A DNA stretch of 64,000 nt from Tetrapisispora phaffii CBS 4417 (lineage: Eukaryota; Ascomycota; Saccharomycetes; Saccharomycetales; Saccharomycetaceae). Position numbers and translations under genes: made by a program. The DNA is taken from assembly GCF_000236905.1 (NCBI RefSeq), contig NC_016523.1, positions 372,001-436,000 on the forward strand, read 5' to 3'. Positions 9,538-19,117 of this stretch are shown here, in pieces; position 1 is the first letter of the stretch, and each line of letters opens with the position of its first letter. The notes below the pieces were generated by a model. The model saw nothing but the letters and a program-made list of their open reading frames with translations, was not told the DNA's origin and did no database searches.

Positions 9538-10938
9538 TTAAGAATAAATTTTTAATCCATTAATTATTATTAAATGCAATTTAATTCCAGACTGTTGCCA
9601 TATGTGGAAAAAGTCTTTATTATTGTTTATACAACTTTTCCAATTAAGACAATGTTTTTCAATCATCATCGCTTTAACTTTACCTGATCCACAATGGTTT
9701 TTTTCATAATTTTTAATACATTCAATTGATTCAATTGATAATTTTAATTTCGTATCGGAAAGTTTATCTAATATTTCATTCTTAATTGTAAATTTAATTC
9801 CAGTGAATATAATCATTATTATAAATATTGATATTATCGTGTTGATGAAAAGTTGTGAAATGTATGTTAAATTGTAAATTGAATAATATTTTGGTTTACA
9901 ATGTCCATTATTAAAAAATGGTGATGGCAACTTATAAATATCCTGATTTAAATCATATCGTTTTCTTCTATGTTTCTGTTGTTCAATAATCATCGCGTCT
10001 CTCTTAGATTGTATACTTGTTCTGTTATTTAAAGTCTTATTATTATTGTTATTATTATTATTATTATTAGTAGTAGCAGCATCTTCATTTTGATGAAATT
10101 CAATAACATTTGAATCAGATTCACCGTGATAACTTTTTAAATTATTTTGGTCATCAATTAAGTTATTGTCCGATAATAACTTTTTAGATAATAATGGAGG
10201 TTTTACTAATCTTGAACGAAGTCCGTACTCTTTGTATAATTGATATGAACTCGAATCATTATAAAGCAAATTTTCTATCTCGTCGTCAATATTATTATTT
10301 AGTTGACTACCATAGGCTTCCTCAATATGCTGTCCGTTATCAAAGACTCGTACTTTACTTGTACTATTATAATATATATCATATTTGGATTCTTCTCCGT
10401 TTGGTCGTAGTTTAATACCATATAAAATCGATGAAATTAATATTCCTAATCTTGAAGGTGAAAGTATAACCTTCATTGCCCCCATAATGACAAAAAAATC
10501 GATGCAATATATACATTTCTTTATTTTTCGAATTCTTTTATTAATTTTGAATATAACGTCTTTAATTATATCTCTTTTTTTAACAGGTTGATCTTGATAA
10601 TCTATATGCTTCGTTAATAATTTAAGTCTTTCCTCATCTGAACTGTATCTATATCTTCTTTTCCTCTTTTTATTGCCGCCCGTCTCTATATGGTTATGCT
10701 CGTCATCGAAATAACCTATTTCATCGTCACTAAAATTGTAACCGCTACTTTCTCCATCGTACCCCACATCTGAATATATTTCTAATGCTTTTCGAAGTGG
10801 TGATGGGTTATTTGGTGTATATTTTAAATATTTATCAATAATATCATGGCTATTCTGATTTTTAAAATCTTTTTCGTAGTATGAAGAACAATCTTTTGAT
10901 GCTAATAAATCCAATCCATTGCCGGGTTCAATTATCAT
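9538..10938 (-). CDS. BRL1: BRL1-like nuclear envelope protein, apparently short at the C-terminus
   Basis: A 466-residue frame. The first 340 residues are acidic and Asn-rich, with a run of ten Asn near residue 292. A hydrophobic segment follows at about 358-382 (YISQLFINTIISIFIIMIIF), then a Cys-rich stretch at about 405-436 with the pattern C-x3-Y..C...C-x2-W-x2-C (ECIKNY, NHCGSG, KHCLNWKSC). This is the signature of the Brr6/Brl1 family, integral nuclear-envelope proteins needed for nuclear pore assembly and lipid homeostasis. Position beside RRF1/MSC7 orthologues supports BRL1 (YHR036W, 471 aa). The family normally continues after the cysteines with an amphipathic stretch and a second transmembrane segment. 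Here the frame stops about 25 residues after the last cysteine, and the other frames show no obvious continuation. It may be a truncated or decaying copy. Another hydrophobic patch lies near residues 145-180. Confidence 0.7.
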   Translation of the reverse strand: MIIEPGNGLDLLASKDCSSYYEKDFKNQNSHDIIDKYLKYTPNNPSPLRKALEIYSDVGYDGESSGYNFSDDEIGYFDDEHNHIETGGNKKRKRRYRYSSDEERLKLLTKHIDYQDQPVKKRDIIKDVIFKINKRIRKIKKCIYCIDFFVIMGAMKVILSPSRLGILISSILYGIKLRPNGEESKYDIYYNSTSKVRVFDNGQHIEEAYGSQLNNNIDDEIENLLYNDSSSYQLYKEYGLRSRLVKPPLLSKKLLSDNNLIDDQNNLKSYHGESDSNVIEFHQNEDAATTNNNNNNNNNNKTLNNRTSIQSKRDAMIIEQQKHRRKRYDLNQDIYKLPSPFFNNGHCKPKYYSIYNLTYISQLFINTIISIFIIMIIFTGIKFTIKNEILDKLSDTKLKLSIESIECIKNYEKNHCGSGKVKAMMIEKHCLNWKSCINNNKDFFHIWQQSGIKLHLIIINGLKIYS

Positions 10939-11874
10939 TTTTTAGCCAGTTATTTAATGGTAAACTATGCCAGAATATTCATGAAATACGCAAAGGATAA
11001 AACTATAGTAAATTGAATATTAATGTTTCCTTTATCAAAAGAAAACAAATATAATTGATAATAATTCTCCAAATCTCGCTTCTAATTATATTACAATTCT
11101 GTTAAAACCAAAGCAAAATTAAGACAAAACAATTGCCAGCCTTCAAACTTGTATCCAATATTTCACTATGCAATCAAATTATATTAAGTAAAATAGAACA
11201 CTTAACCAGCAGTGTTTTATTTTGTGAATACCCAATGCAATGACCTCTCAAGAATAAAAGGGTCCTCTTGATGCTCTTACAATTAGAATGATATTTAGTT
11301 CCTCTACAATAATATAACAAAAGATATACTGAAGTATTCTTATTTTTTCTACAATTCAATGAGATATTGCATTAAATACAATAATACAACTCTAACAAAT
11401 CAAGTTATCAGATTTACTTTTCTCCGACTTTGTCCCTAGATTTAAATTTCTTGAAACGTTTGTAACGTTTGTTTAATATTTTTTATTTTTTATTTTTTAT
11501 TTGTTGGTTTGGAACAAAAAGGAGCTCATTAGTATAAAAAATATATATATTATAATGTTAGAATGACTATTTTGAAGATAGCTACGTGGTAATACATTTA
11601 ATTATAGTATAAAAGTATGCAATTTTTATAGTTTCTACAATTGTGTATGTCTAAGGAAGAGTTTTCTTCAAAAGGCTATATATATTATTTGTTTACATTT
11701 ATCTAATATTCGTATATTAAGTGTGCCATGTCCATAAAAAGTATACATAAAGTTTGATGACACCGGTCCTTTTTCCCTAAACGAGAGTGCCCTCTATACG
11801 AGCAATTTTTTTATGTTTATATCAAATGATATATTATTATGTATCTGATATATATATATATATATTATATACGT
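10939..11874. other. BRL1 promoter / DPL1 3' flank
   Basis: No convincing gene in 936 bases. Notable items are AACGTTTGT twice in tandem near 11453-11472, short repeats of ATTTTTT around 11480-11500, an exact ARS-consensus match TTTTATGTTTA at 11809-11819 and a TA run before the DPL1 stop. Confidence 0.5.
11809..11819 (+). other. ARS consensus match (candidate replication origin element)
   Basis: TTTTATGTTTA fits the yeast ACS WTTTAYRTTTW exactly and lies in an AT-rich intergenic region next to a TA tract. Single ACS matches are common by chance in AT-rich DNA. Confidence 0.2.
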
Positions 11875-13623
11875 TTAGTCAGTAGGCTTTACTTTATACA
11901 ATGTATCAAGAAAACTGACAATTAACTTGTCTGATATACCGGTTGTCTTGACACTACCAGCTACACCATAAATAGCACTAGTGCCGACTGTCGAAGAGAT
12001 ACCGGTTGAATTGTGTAGCTCTTCAGCAACTAATTCTTTCAATGTCGTAGCTAACAGATCGACACTAGGAACACTTAATTTTGTAATGGCAAAATGTAAA
12101 GCAGCAGGATTTTGTAAACTGCTTAAATGCCATCCTTTGGCAGACAGTTTATCAGCCAGATCGTAGACATTAATAACATCTGATTTAAATGAGATGACCG
12201 ATAATTTAGGATCACCAATAATAGTCAATTGTGGTATATTTTCCTCAATATAGTTTCTCAATACTTTAGCAGCTCCGATGATTTCTTTACATGAGCTAAT
12301 GTAACCATCTTCACCAAGATGAACCATAGTGGCCCAACATCCAACAACTAAGGCACCAGGTCTTGAACCGGCCAAAGTTGGTGAACCATACAAACCACCC
12401 ACCCAGTCTGAAGTAACAAAATATTGTTGTTTTCTCAAATCTGCGTTACGATACATAATAATAGAAGAACCTTTTGGAGCAAAACCGTACTTGTGAGTAT
12501 CACAAGAAATCGAGGTCACTCCTGGTACTTGAAAATCAAATAATGGAATATCAGTAAACCCGGCTTTTTTCATGTATGCTACGATGAATGATCCTAGACA
12601 ACAATCGACATGTAATGGAATATTGTGAGTTTTAGCAATTTTACCAAGACCTTCGATGTCATCAATTATACCATGTGGAAAGTTTGGAGCTGAACCAACT
12701 AATAAGACAGTGTTCCTATTAATAAATGATTCTACCTTCTTCAAATCCACTTTATAAGTGACAGGATCAACTTCAACGTGGTGCATTTTAATCCCAAAAT
12801 AATACGAAGCCTTATCAAACCCAGCATGAGCAGTTACAGGAACAATCATTTCCGGATTTTTAATTCCTTTATGATGATACCCATACCATTTTGCACTTAA
12901 ACAAGCCATTAGTAAAGATTCAGTACCACCAGATGTCGTTGTACCGCAACCAGTATTTTCAGGAGCATTGAATAGCTTTAATGTCATAGAAACAACTTCC
13001 GATTCCATTTTACGCACACCTGGAAACACATCTGGATGTAATTGGTTTGCAACGGCATACATTTCGAAGGCTTGGCTTTGCAATTTAATTAATTCATCAC
13101 CACCGTGGTAGACTGCACCAGAAACTCTACCATCTTCCCAGTGAGAGTATGGTAGACAGTTTTGCAACTTATCAAGTTCATTTAAAACCTCCTTGTTTGA
13201 TAAACCATGTTTCGGCAATTCTTCAAAATCAATTAAAGAATCTGAATTTTTAATCAAATCTTTTTCAATTGTGTCAGTGGCAGTTTTTACCTCTTTTTCG
13301 ACTGTCTTCCTTAAAAATGGTGAATTTAATAACAAAACAAATATTTTTTTAGCCACACACCTATATAGTCTCCTTATTGAACCAAATAGTCCATACCATT
13401 TAATATATTGGAATACCTTATTTACAAAGCCTAGGACAAAGACAATCAACAGATATTGTTTAAAAAGTTCCAGTAGTGCTGTTTCTTTGAAATATGACAC
13501 CAAACCAGAACGACCATTATTTACAAGAATACATGCCTTCTTAGTATCAAATTGTAAAATTGAATTTACAATTTCTTGACAAATTGAATATGTTTCTAAC
13601 CCTTCAGGATATTCCGAATCCAT
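11875..13623 (-). CDS. DPL1: DPL1, sphingosine-1-phosphate (dihydrosphingosine phosphate) lyase
   Basis: A 582-residue pyridoxal-phosphate lyase of the ER that splits phosphorylated long-chain bases into a fatty aldehyde and phosphoethanolamine, the exit step of sphingolipid breakdown. One transmembrane segment lies at about 55-75 (YLLIVFVLGFVNKVFQYIKW) and leaves the catalytic domain facing the cytosol. The PLP lysine is K378 in SCDTHKYGFAPKGSS, and the Gly/Thr-rich stretch GTTTSGGTESLLMA is also present, so it should be active. Length matches S. cerevisiae Dpl1 (YDR294C, 589 aa). The SSD1-DPL1-HDA2 order is the YDR293-295 order, with BRL1 inserted from the sister track. Confidence 0.95.
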   Translation of the reverse strand: MDSEYPEGLETYSICQEIVNSILQFDTKKACILVNNGRSGLVSYFKETALLELFKQYLLIVFVLGFVNKVFQYIKWYGLFGSIRRLYRCVAKKIFVLLLNSPFLRKTVEKEVKTATDTIEKDLIKNSDSLIDFEELPKHGLSNKEVLNELDKLQNCLPYSHWEDGRVSGAVYHGGDELIKLQSQAFEMYAVANQLHPDVFPGVRKMESEVVSMTLKLFNAPENTGCGTTTSGGTESLLMACLSAKWYGYHHKGIKNPEMIVPVTAHAGFDKASYYFGIKMHHVEVDPVTYKVDLKKVESFINRNTVLLVGSAPNFPHGIIDDIEGLGKIAKTHNIPLHVDCCLGSFIVAYMKKAGFTDIPLFDFQVPGVTSISCDTHKYGFAPKGSSIIMYRNADLRKQQYFVTSDWVGGLYGSPTLAGSRPGALVVGCWATMVHLGEDGYISSCKEIIGAAKVLRNYIEENIPQLTIIGDPKLSVISFKSDVINVYDLADKLSAKGWHLSSLQNPAALHFAITKLSVPSVDLLATTLKELVAEELHNSTGISSTVGTSAIYGVAGSVKTTGISDKLIVSFLDTLYKVKPTD

Positions 13624-14115
13624 AGTAGAATTTTGTTAGCTAGTTAATAAGCAACTTTTGAACGAGTGTTATTTAGTTATTACCTATTGAAAATTTCAAT
13701 TAATTGGCTGATTATAGCGAAATATATTTCTTTGGGGTTACAAAAATTTCTTGAAATAACAATTACCGTCTTATTAACATAATAAATATTGTAATTGAAA
13801 TATAGAGAAGCTAAATTAATGTATTTATTTCTGTGCCTGACCTTAAAATCAATATTAACTACAAAGCGATATTCATTAATTATTTATAATATACCGCATA
13901 GCATAATTAGGCGTATCATCATCATTGTCAGAGAATGGAGTTTACAAATGTAACGAAGTTATCGGGTTTTATTTTTAAAAATGTCGTATTTTTTAACTTG
14001 GTGTATCTATAATTCATTATTTAAATATATATACATGAATACATACATACATATATATATATATATGTATATACTTTATGTATAGTCCTTGTCTTTAAGG
14101 GTATGATGGTGTGTG
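13624..14115. other. DPL1 promoter / HDA2 3' flank
   Basis: 492 AT-rich bases with no gene. An alternating run built on ATACATACATATATAT lies at about 14036-14072, just past the HDA2 stop. Confidence 0.5.
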
Positions 14116-16167
14116 CTATCTAGTACTTCTTTGTCTTCCGTATTTGTTGGTAGAAGTTTGATTACTTGGAGTATCACTCGATGAGGAATTTGGTGAATTG
14201 GTAGCTGATGAAGATGATGTTGCTTTCAAACCACCGGTTCTATTAGCTTCATATTGTTTCTTCACTTGTTCCATGTAACTTTTCAATAAATTGTTTTCAT
14301 TTTTTAAATTCAATTTGTCATTGAGTAGCCTTTTTTCTAAATCAACAGCACTTTGGTATTCCAAAGAAGCAGTGGGTCCTTCTAGTAATTTTTTCAAACT
14401 ATCATGTCTTTCTATTTCTGATTTCAATGTTTGTGCAAGTTCTGCAGCTTTTGAAGACTTTTGTTGGTAATCTAATCTTAAATCATCATTCTTCTTAGAT
14501 AAATCATCATTAATTTTTTTAATTTGTTCAAATTCTTTAGTAAAATTTTCAATTTGTGACAAATAATTAGTCTTAAGATCTGATACCGCTGAATCAGTTT
14601 CGGCACTCAATAGTTTTGATAATTCTAATTTTTTGGACTGTAATTTAGTAAGTTTGGCCTTTAATTTATCTTTTTCAGATTGTGCTTTTTCCAAAGTCTT
14701 TTCAGAATTATTTGCCAGTTTTTCCATTTCTTGTGACTTTTTAAATGTTTCACCTATCGAATGTTTTAGTTCATCAAAGCTGTTTTGAATGTTTGTTTCT
14801 TCAACTCTCTTATTCAATATGATATTTTTTTTAATCCCATAATCATTTTGTAAAGATTTCATTCTCTCTATGGTTCTCTTCATTAAAGTGGATTGGTAAG
14901 TCTTAATGTTTGTAATAGTGGTGTCATTATCTAACTGTAAATCAGAATAATCCAGTGGACATAATGTACTTTTGCAACATTTAAGAATCTCATCCTCATC
15001 GTTTAAATGTGTGTTAGTACTCAACTCTAATTCAGGGAGAATACGTTTGATATCTTCTCCTAGTAAAAGTTTTTCTATGAATTCTCTATAGGCAATTTTT
15101 GGATATCTTTCTGTCGTTTCTATTTTCTCATTCGATTTGCAGGCTATTGTAGTTGTTGGAATTACACTTTCTCTAGTCAGTAAGAAATGGGTAATCGATT
15201 TTAAAATATTCTGGTAATTATCTTTTTTATATGACATTTTTTTATGTAAAATAAAATGATCTGGCGAATCCTTAACGACTAGTTTTATAATTGATAATTT
15301 TTTGGCAGTTTTATTATTCTTGAGATTTTTTATATTCTTAAATGCTTCCATATTTGGATCTAACAAAGGATCAAAACTGATAATAATATCAATATCGTAT
15401 TCTGAAAGTAATTTAGGATTGTTTAATAAATGGTTTGAAGTTGTTAAAAATATCCAATCTTCTTTCTCTTCTTTGCTATCAAGATTCTTGTTCCTTTTCG
15501 ATGAATAATCATAGTCATCCTTAGCATAACCTGTATATCTGTTGGCTGCGGTAGTGTTTGGAGAAGAATCATGGGAAGACGATGAATCAGAAGAAGAATC
15601 TTTTTTCCTTCTTTTACTCTTCTGTTTATTATTTTCAGAAGAAACCGGATATTGATAACCTTCTTTATAAAGAGACTTCCCAGATAGTCTTAATATTTTT
15701 AATTTCTTACCCAATATATAGCTTTCCAACAAATCTAACTCTCTCACACCGTGTGAAACCAATGCAATTTTAACAACACCTGGAAATGTTGTACGATTTC
15801 TAGATAGTAAACTGGTTAAAAACATATCTAATTGTTTAAATTTATCACTTGAATTTATCAATCTTTCAGTAGGCTCCATTAACAAGAACTGTCTTGGCAT
15901 ATAGTGGTCCACAATCAGACATGGATGGTTTAAAACGCTCCATATACCACTATCAAACATATATGTCATCTGTATATTAGATAGTGTAGTCAAACTGGTA
16001 TTTGTATCCTTCCGATCTTCTTCTGCCTTTACAGAATCGCCTTCACCAATGCCCAACTCTGTTTTAAATGCTTTAGAATGTATAGAAATCAATATTTCAA
16101 TCAAATCCTTCTGGAACGAAGTGAGTCCTACAGGAATATAAAATACATTCAAATTCTTTGAGCTCAT
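14116..16167 (-). CDS. HDA2: HDA2, subunit of the HDA1 histone deacetylase complex
   Basis: A 683-residue protein matching S. cerevisiae Hda2 (YDR295C, 674 aa). The N-terminal half is the helicase-like DNA-binding domain found in Hda2/Hda3 (starts MSSKNLNVFYIPVGLTSFQK), interrupted by a Lys/Ser-rich insert around 185-215. The C-terminal part (about 430-640) is a long coiled coil rich in Lys, Glu and Leu. A Ser/Thr/Asn-rich tail follows. In the nucleus Hda2 and Hda3 pair through the coiled coil and scaffold the catalytic subunit Hda1, which deacetylates histones H3 and H2B. It is divergent from MHR1 across a 1.2 kb spacer. Confidence 0.93.
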   Translation of the reverse strand: MSSKNLNVFYIPVGLTSFQKDLIEILISIHSKAFKTELGIGEGDSVKAEEDRKDTNTSLTTLSNIQMTYMFDSGIWSVLNHPCLIVDHYMPRQFLLMEPTERLINSSDKFKQLDMFLTSLLSRNRTTFPGVVKIALVSHGVRELDLLESYILGKKLKILRLSGKSLYKEGYQYPVSSENNKQKSKRRKKDSSSDSSSSHDSSPNTTAANRYTGYAKDDYDYSSKRNKNLDSKEEKEDWIFLTTSNHLLNNPKLLSEYDIDIIISFDPLLDPNMEAFKNIKNLKNNKTAKKLSIIKLVVKDSPDHFILHKKMSYKKDNYQNILKSITHFLLTRESVIPTTTIACKSNEKIETTERYPKIAYREFIEKLLLGEDIKRILPELELSTNTHLNDEDEILKCCKSTLCPLDYSDLQLDNDTTITNIKTYQSTLMKRTIERMKSLQNDYGIKKNIILNKRVEETNIQNSFDELKHSIGETFKKSQEMEKLANNSEKTLEKAQSEKDKLKAKLTKLQSKKLELSKLLSAETDSAVSDLKTNYLSQIENFTKEFEQIKKINDDLSKKNDDLRLDYQQKSSKAAELAQTLKSEIERHDSLKKLLEGPTASLEYQSAVDLEKRLLNDKLNLKNENNLLKSYMEQVKKQYEANRTGGLKATSSSSATNSPNSSSSDTPSNQTSTNKYGRQRSTR

Positions 16168-17079
16168 AATATAATATATTTTCGTGATAGAATAAAAATG
16201 AGTGTGAATATGTATCTTTACACTTTCACGTTTCGAATAATTTGTTAGTCTTCAGTACACTTTCATAAATCCAAAAGGCAAGTTCAACCAACTGGAATAA
16301 ACAATACCAATAATGAATCTGAAATTCAATTGAATAACAATAATATGAGAAGTATATTATTTCATATTTATATATCTATCTTTTATGACATCTAATTAAA
16401 GTTCCTTTCATGTTTTCTAAATTGGTATGTTTCATTTTCTTGTCAACTTCGTTCATTGCATCGCAAGACAGTGTCCTCTCATTATACAAAATTTGAGATT
16501 AAAGAGACAAGATAATTGTGGTGTACCTACTTCTTACTATATGAGGTTTGAATTAAGATAATTGTCAAGTTGCTCTACTTTTAAACCACCTACCAGCGAT
16601 GTTGAGCTTTATGGTCCTATATTCTTGTTGGAGAGTCGGAATGGATATATTATGACCTATAAATGAACAGTCACGTAATAACTCTTATATTTGTATATAT
16701 TTAATTTATAAATATTACTATAGATACACTGTAACCACGATTGCAAGGTAATTGGTTGACGGCACCATGACTGATTGCATTTCTAGCATGGCCATGAATT
16801 CAAGATAATTAATTAGCGTCATTGCAAGTTCATAAGATCTGTTTGCAGATGAAGACCAACACTTATTAGTTCATCACAATTATATACTATGCTCCATATC
16901 TCCAATTAAATTGCGGATTTGTTTGTTAGTTATGTTTTCTCATATCGATATCGTAGAACAAAGCAGTGTCGCTATCGATAGAGGGTTACCATTTATACAT
17001 ATTGAGCTGCCAAGGTTTTCTATAAAGCACGTTGTATGTTACAATTAAGTAGTCGGTTATGAGGCACACTTGCCTAATC

Positions 17080-17130
17080 AGTTGACGGTAAGCTATGTCC
17101 TGAAGGACTGGACATAGCTTACCGTCAGCT
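17080..17130. repeat. Near-perfect inverted repeat (21-nt arms, 9-nt loop)
   Basis: The left arm 17083-17100 (TGACGGTAAGCTATGTCC) is perfectly complementary to the right arm 17110-17127 (GGACATAGCTTACCGTCA), separated by TGAAGGACT. Pairing extends outward to 17080 and 17130 with one G-T mismatch. It lies about 240 bases upstream of MHR1. A terminator is unlikely because neither flanking gene ends here. Confidence 0.9.
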
Positions 17131-17146
17131 TGTACACATTATATGT

Positions 17147-17154
17147 TTACCCGG
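17147..17154 (+). promoter_or_regulatory. Reb1-type site upstream of MHR1
   Basis: TTACCCGG about 215 bases before the MHR1 ATG, 17 bases after the inverted repeat. This is the usual position for a nucleosome-free-region factor. Confidence 0.5.
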
Positions 17155-17367
17155 TACACCGCTTCTTGTTCAAATCCTTCGGTGCCCTGTACTCTTAAAA
17201 GTTAAAGCATTTAAAATAAATACTTAAGATACATACTAAATATTTATCAGGTATATATCTTAATTTGATGATAATGGCGTACGTCAAAGCATTTCAACAT
17301 ACACTACCGTTTGCTACCAGTTATATTATAGAAGTACTATAACGAGTACTGTTCGAATTTTAAAATA

Positions 17368-18042
17368 ATGAGTGGAACCTCAGTGAAAAAAGTTGTCGGT
17401 GCCGCAAGATTCCGTCCTACTAAATGGTTAAAAGCAGCAGGATATTCTCCACAAGTGTTTGTTTTCAGGAATTTACAAAGTGGCCAAGTTTTATATTCAC
17501 AATTACCTAACTTCACAGACAAGCAGATTGATAATCAATTCCAAAGGCCTAATTGGGAGAACAAGAAGCCATCTACGAGACGTGATCTTTGGAAATGCAT
17601 GTGCGTAATTGACATGCCAAATCACGAAGGTAGCGTTCAATTGTATCAGAATTTAGTAAGGTTGAGATACTTACGTGATGTGACTTTAAAGGGTGACGCT
17701 AAGGCAATGAGAAAGAAGAATGGCGATGGTAATACATGGTTTAGTGGGCTGTATAGGCCTACGTATACGCAAGAGGCTGTGGCTGATATTATTGAGTCCT
17801 TAAGAAAAATTAAGCACAACGATGCTGAACAGAAATTAATCGATTCTGATTCTAATGCGATAACTATACATTGGGAAGATATATGGAGAATGGGGGACAA
17901 GACCAAACACTGGGATCCATTACTTTTAAATATCAACCATACTGAAATAGAACGCACCGGTAACACTAGTAGAGAAGAGAGTGTCATATTGAAACAGTTA
18001 GGTGAACTAGCTAAACAAGCTACTGATAAGTCCAAAGCATGA
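17368..18042 (+). CDS. MHR1: MHR1, mitochondrial recombination protein / large ribosomal subunit protein mL67
   Basis: A 224-residue protein matching S. cerevisiae Mhr1 (YDR296W, 226 aa). Characteristic stretches are ARFRPTKWLKAAGYSPQVFV, the RPNW..KKPSTRRDLWKCMCV region, and WEDIWRMGDKTKHW. Mhr1 promotes homologous pairing and rolling-circle replication of mitochondrial DNA and is also a structural protein of the mitochondrial large ribosomal subunit (mL67). The basic N-terminus (SVKKVVGAARFR) could serve as a targeting signal. Its stop codon overlaps the ATG of a small downstream frame (ATGA, 18039-18042). A Puf3-like TGTAAATA follows at 18198. Confidence 0.93.
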   Translation: MSGTSVKKVVGAARFRPTKWLKAAGYSPQVFVFRNLQSGQVLYSQLPNFTDKQIDNQFQRPNWENKKPSTRRDLWKCMCVIDMPNHEGSVQLYQNLVRLRYLRDVTLKGDAKAMRKKNGDGNTWFSGLYRPTYTQEAVADIIESLRKIKHNDAEQKLIDSDSNAITIHWEDIWRMGDKTKHWDPLLLNINHTEIERTGNTSREESVILKQLGELAKQATDKSKA

Positions 18043-18155
18043 GATACTTAACTGCTCGGCGCTCTTATAAAAGTCAAGTTGAAGAAAATGGTTTGTCAAG
18101 CAGTATTACAATTTGGGATACCATAATTGAAGAAATATTGACTCAAGATTCTTAA
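18039..18155 (+). CDS. Small ORF overlapping the MHR1 stop (38 codons), uncertain
   Basis: ATG at 18039 shares an ATGA overlap with the MHR1 TGA and opens a 38-codon frame in a different phase. It begins MRYLTARRSYKSQ and ends ILTQDS. The composition is mixed and partly helical (ITIWDTIIEEI), with no motif I recognise. It could be chance, or a relic of a longer MHR1 C-terminus after a frameshift. The MHR1 length already equals its orthologue, which argues for chance. Confidence 0.2.
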   Translation: MRYLTARRSYKSQVEENGLSSSITIWDTIIEEILTQDS

Positions 18156-18493
18156 CATCATGTACTACCCCCCATATACATAAGTATATATCATCATTGT
18201 AAATAAAAGAAATAGAATACCTTTAGTAAAGATTATAGTTAAAATATTTGACGTTTATCTACATATGTACTATTTTGTTGTGAGGAAAAAGAAGAAGAAT
18301 ATAAAAGTTGTAATTTCAATTTAATTTTGGTACATCAATTGTCGTAGACCAAATAATCATAAAAATGAGAGTTCTATTGTAAACCATCTAGAAAATTGAA
18401 CTGATAATATGAATAAGAGAACTGAATATTGATACTGAAAAACATTGATTGTTAGTAAACATGAGAAGGGATGTGAATTACTTCTTTAATTTT
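18156..18493. other. Convergent 3' region MHR1 / ATP5
   Basis: 338 bases between converging genes. Apart from the TGTAAATA element, I see only AT-rich untranslated and polyadenylation-type sequence. Confidence 0.5.
18198..18205 (+). promoter_or_regulatory. Puf3-like element in MHR1 3' UTR
   Basis: TGTAAATA about 155 nt past the MHR1 stop codon, on the sense strand. MHR1 encodes a mitochondrial protein, the class of mRNA Puf3 binds. The preferred upstream C is not at position -2. Confidence 0.35.
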
Positions 18494-19117
18494 TCAAATA
18501 TCTTCTTTCAAAGCTTTATTCAATTTTTGTAGTTTGGTAGCCACGCTTAAATCGACCGTTTTTTGATCTATTTCAATAATTAAACCACCCTTGATTTCAG
18601 GTTTAACTAAATTAATTAATTTTAAAGTCTTACCTTTACCCACCAATGCAGATTGAGTTAAAGATTTTTCGATTCTTTTGAAATTTTTAGCATCCAATGG
18701 TTGAGCAGTGGTGACAAACCCTTGGACTAGACCGTTATGAGCATCGACTAAAGTTTGAAATTGTTTTGAAATTTTTGGCAACAATGCTAATCTATTGTTT
18801 TCGGCTAATAAAGATAGTAAATTCTTTACTGAAGCATCATTAACATTTGTAAGTTTGACTAGTTGTTCGACGACTATTTCTCTCTGTTGTGAAGACAAAG
18901 CTGGGTTGTCCAAGATATCTTTAGTCAAATTTTCATCAGATTTAATAACTTCTGATAGTTTGGATAGGGAAGTAGAAGCATCTTCAACAGACGTAGCTTT
19001 TGCAGAAGCAGTGAACAATGCAGTTGCGTAAGTACCATCCAGACCAAACAATTGGACAGGAGATCTTATAGATCTAGCATTGGTGGCCAAAGAACGAATA
19101 AATAATCTACCGGACAT
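18494..19117 (-). CDS. ATP5: ATP5, ATP synthase subunit 5 (OSCP)
   Basis: A 207-residue oligomycin-sensitivity-conferring protein of the mitochondrial F1Fo ATP synthase stator. Residues 1 to about 17 ([17 protein letters not shown]) form a mitochondrial presequence. The delta/OSCP helical domain follows ([20 protein letters not shown]), and the conserved C-terminal module reads [20 protein letters not shown]. Length agrees with S. cerevisiae Atp5 (YDR298C, 212 aa). A CCAAT box (as ATTGG) at 19662-19666 in the divergent promoter could respond to the respiratory activator Hap2/3/4/5. Confidence 0.96.
   Translation of the reverse strand: MSGRLFIRSLATNARSIRSPVQLFGLDGTYATALFTASAKATSVEDASTSLSKLSEVIKSDENLTKDILDNPALSSQQREIVVEQLVKLTNVNDASVKNLLSLLAENNRLALLPKISKQFQTLVDAHNGLVQGFVTTAQPLDAKNFKRIEKSLTQSALVGKGKTLKLINLVKPEIKGGLIIEIDQKTVDLSVATKLQKLNKALKEDI

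Larger units (their letters stand above)
16168..17367. other. Divergent promoter region HDA2 / MHR1
   Basis: 1.2 kb without a protein gene. It contains a hairpin-forming inverted repeat (17080-17130) and a Reb1 site (17147-17154), both within 300 bases of the MHR1 ATG. The rest is AT-rich with small palindromes such as CTATCGATAG near 16972. Confidence 0.6.

Noticed and set aside
17083..17127. The HDA2/MHR1 hairpin as an intrinsic bacterial-type terminator
   Set aside because: There is no T-run after the stem and both flanking genes start, rather than end, on this side. The genome is eukaryotic.
17646..18035. 129-codon frame antisense to MHR1
   Set aside because: Shadow of the conserved MHR1 coding sequence with no recognisable domain.
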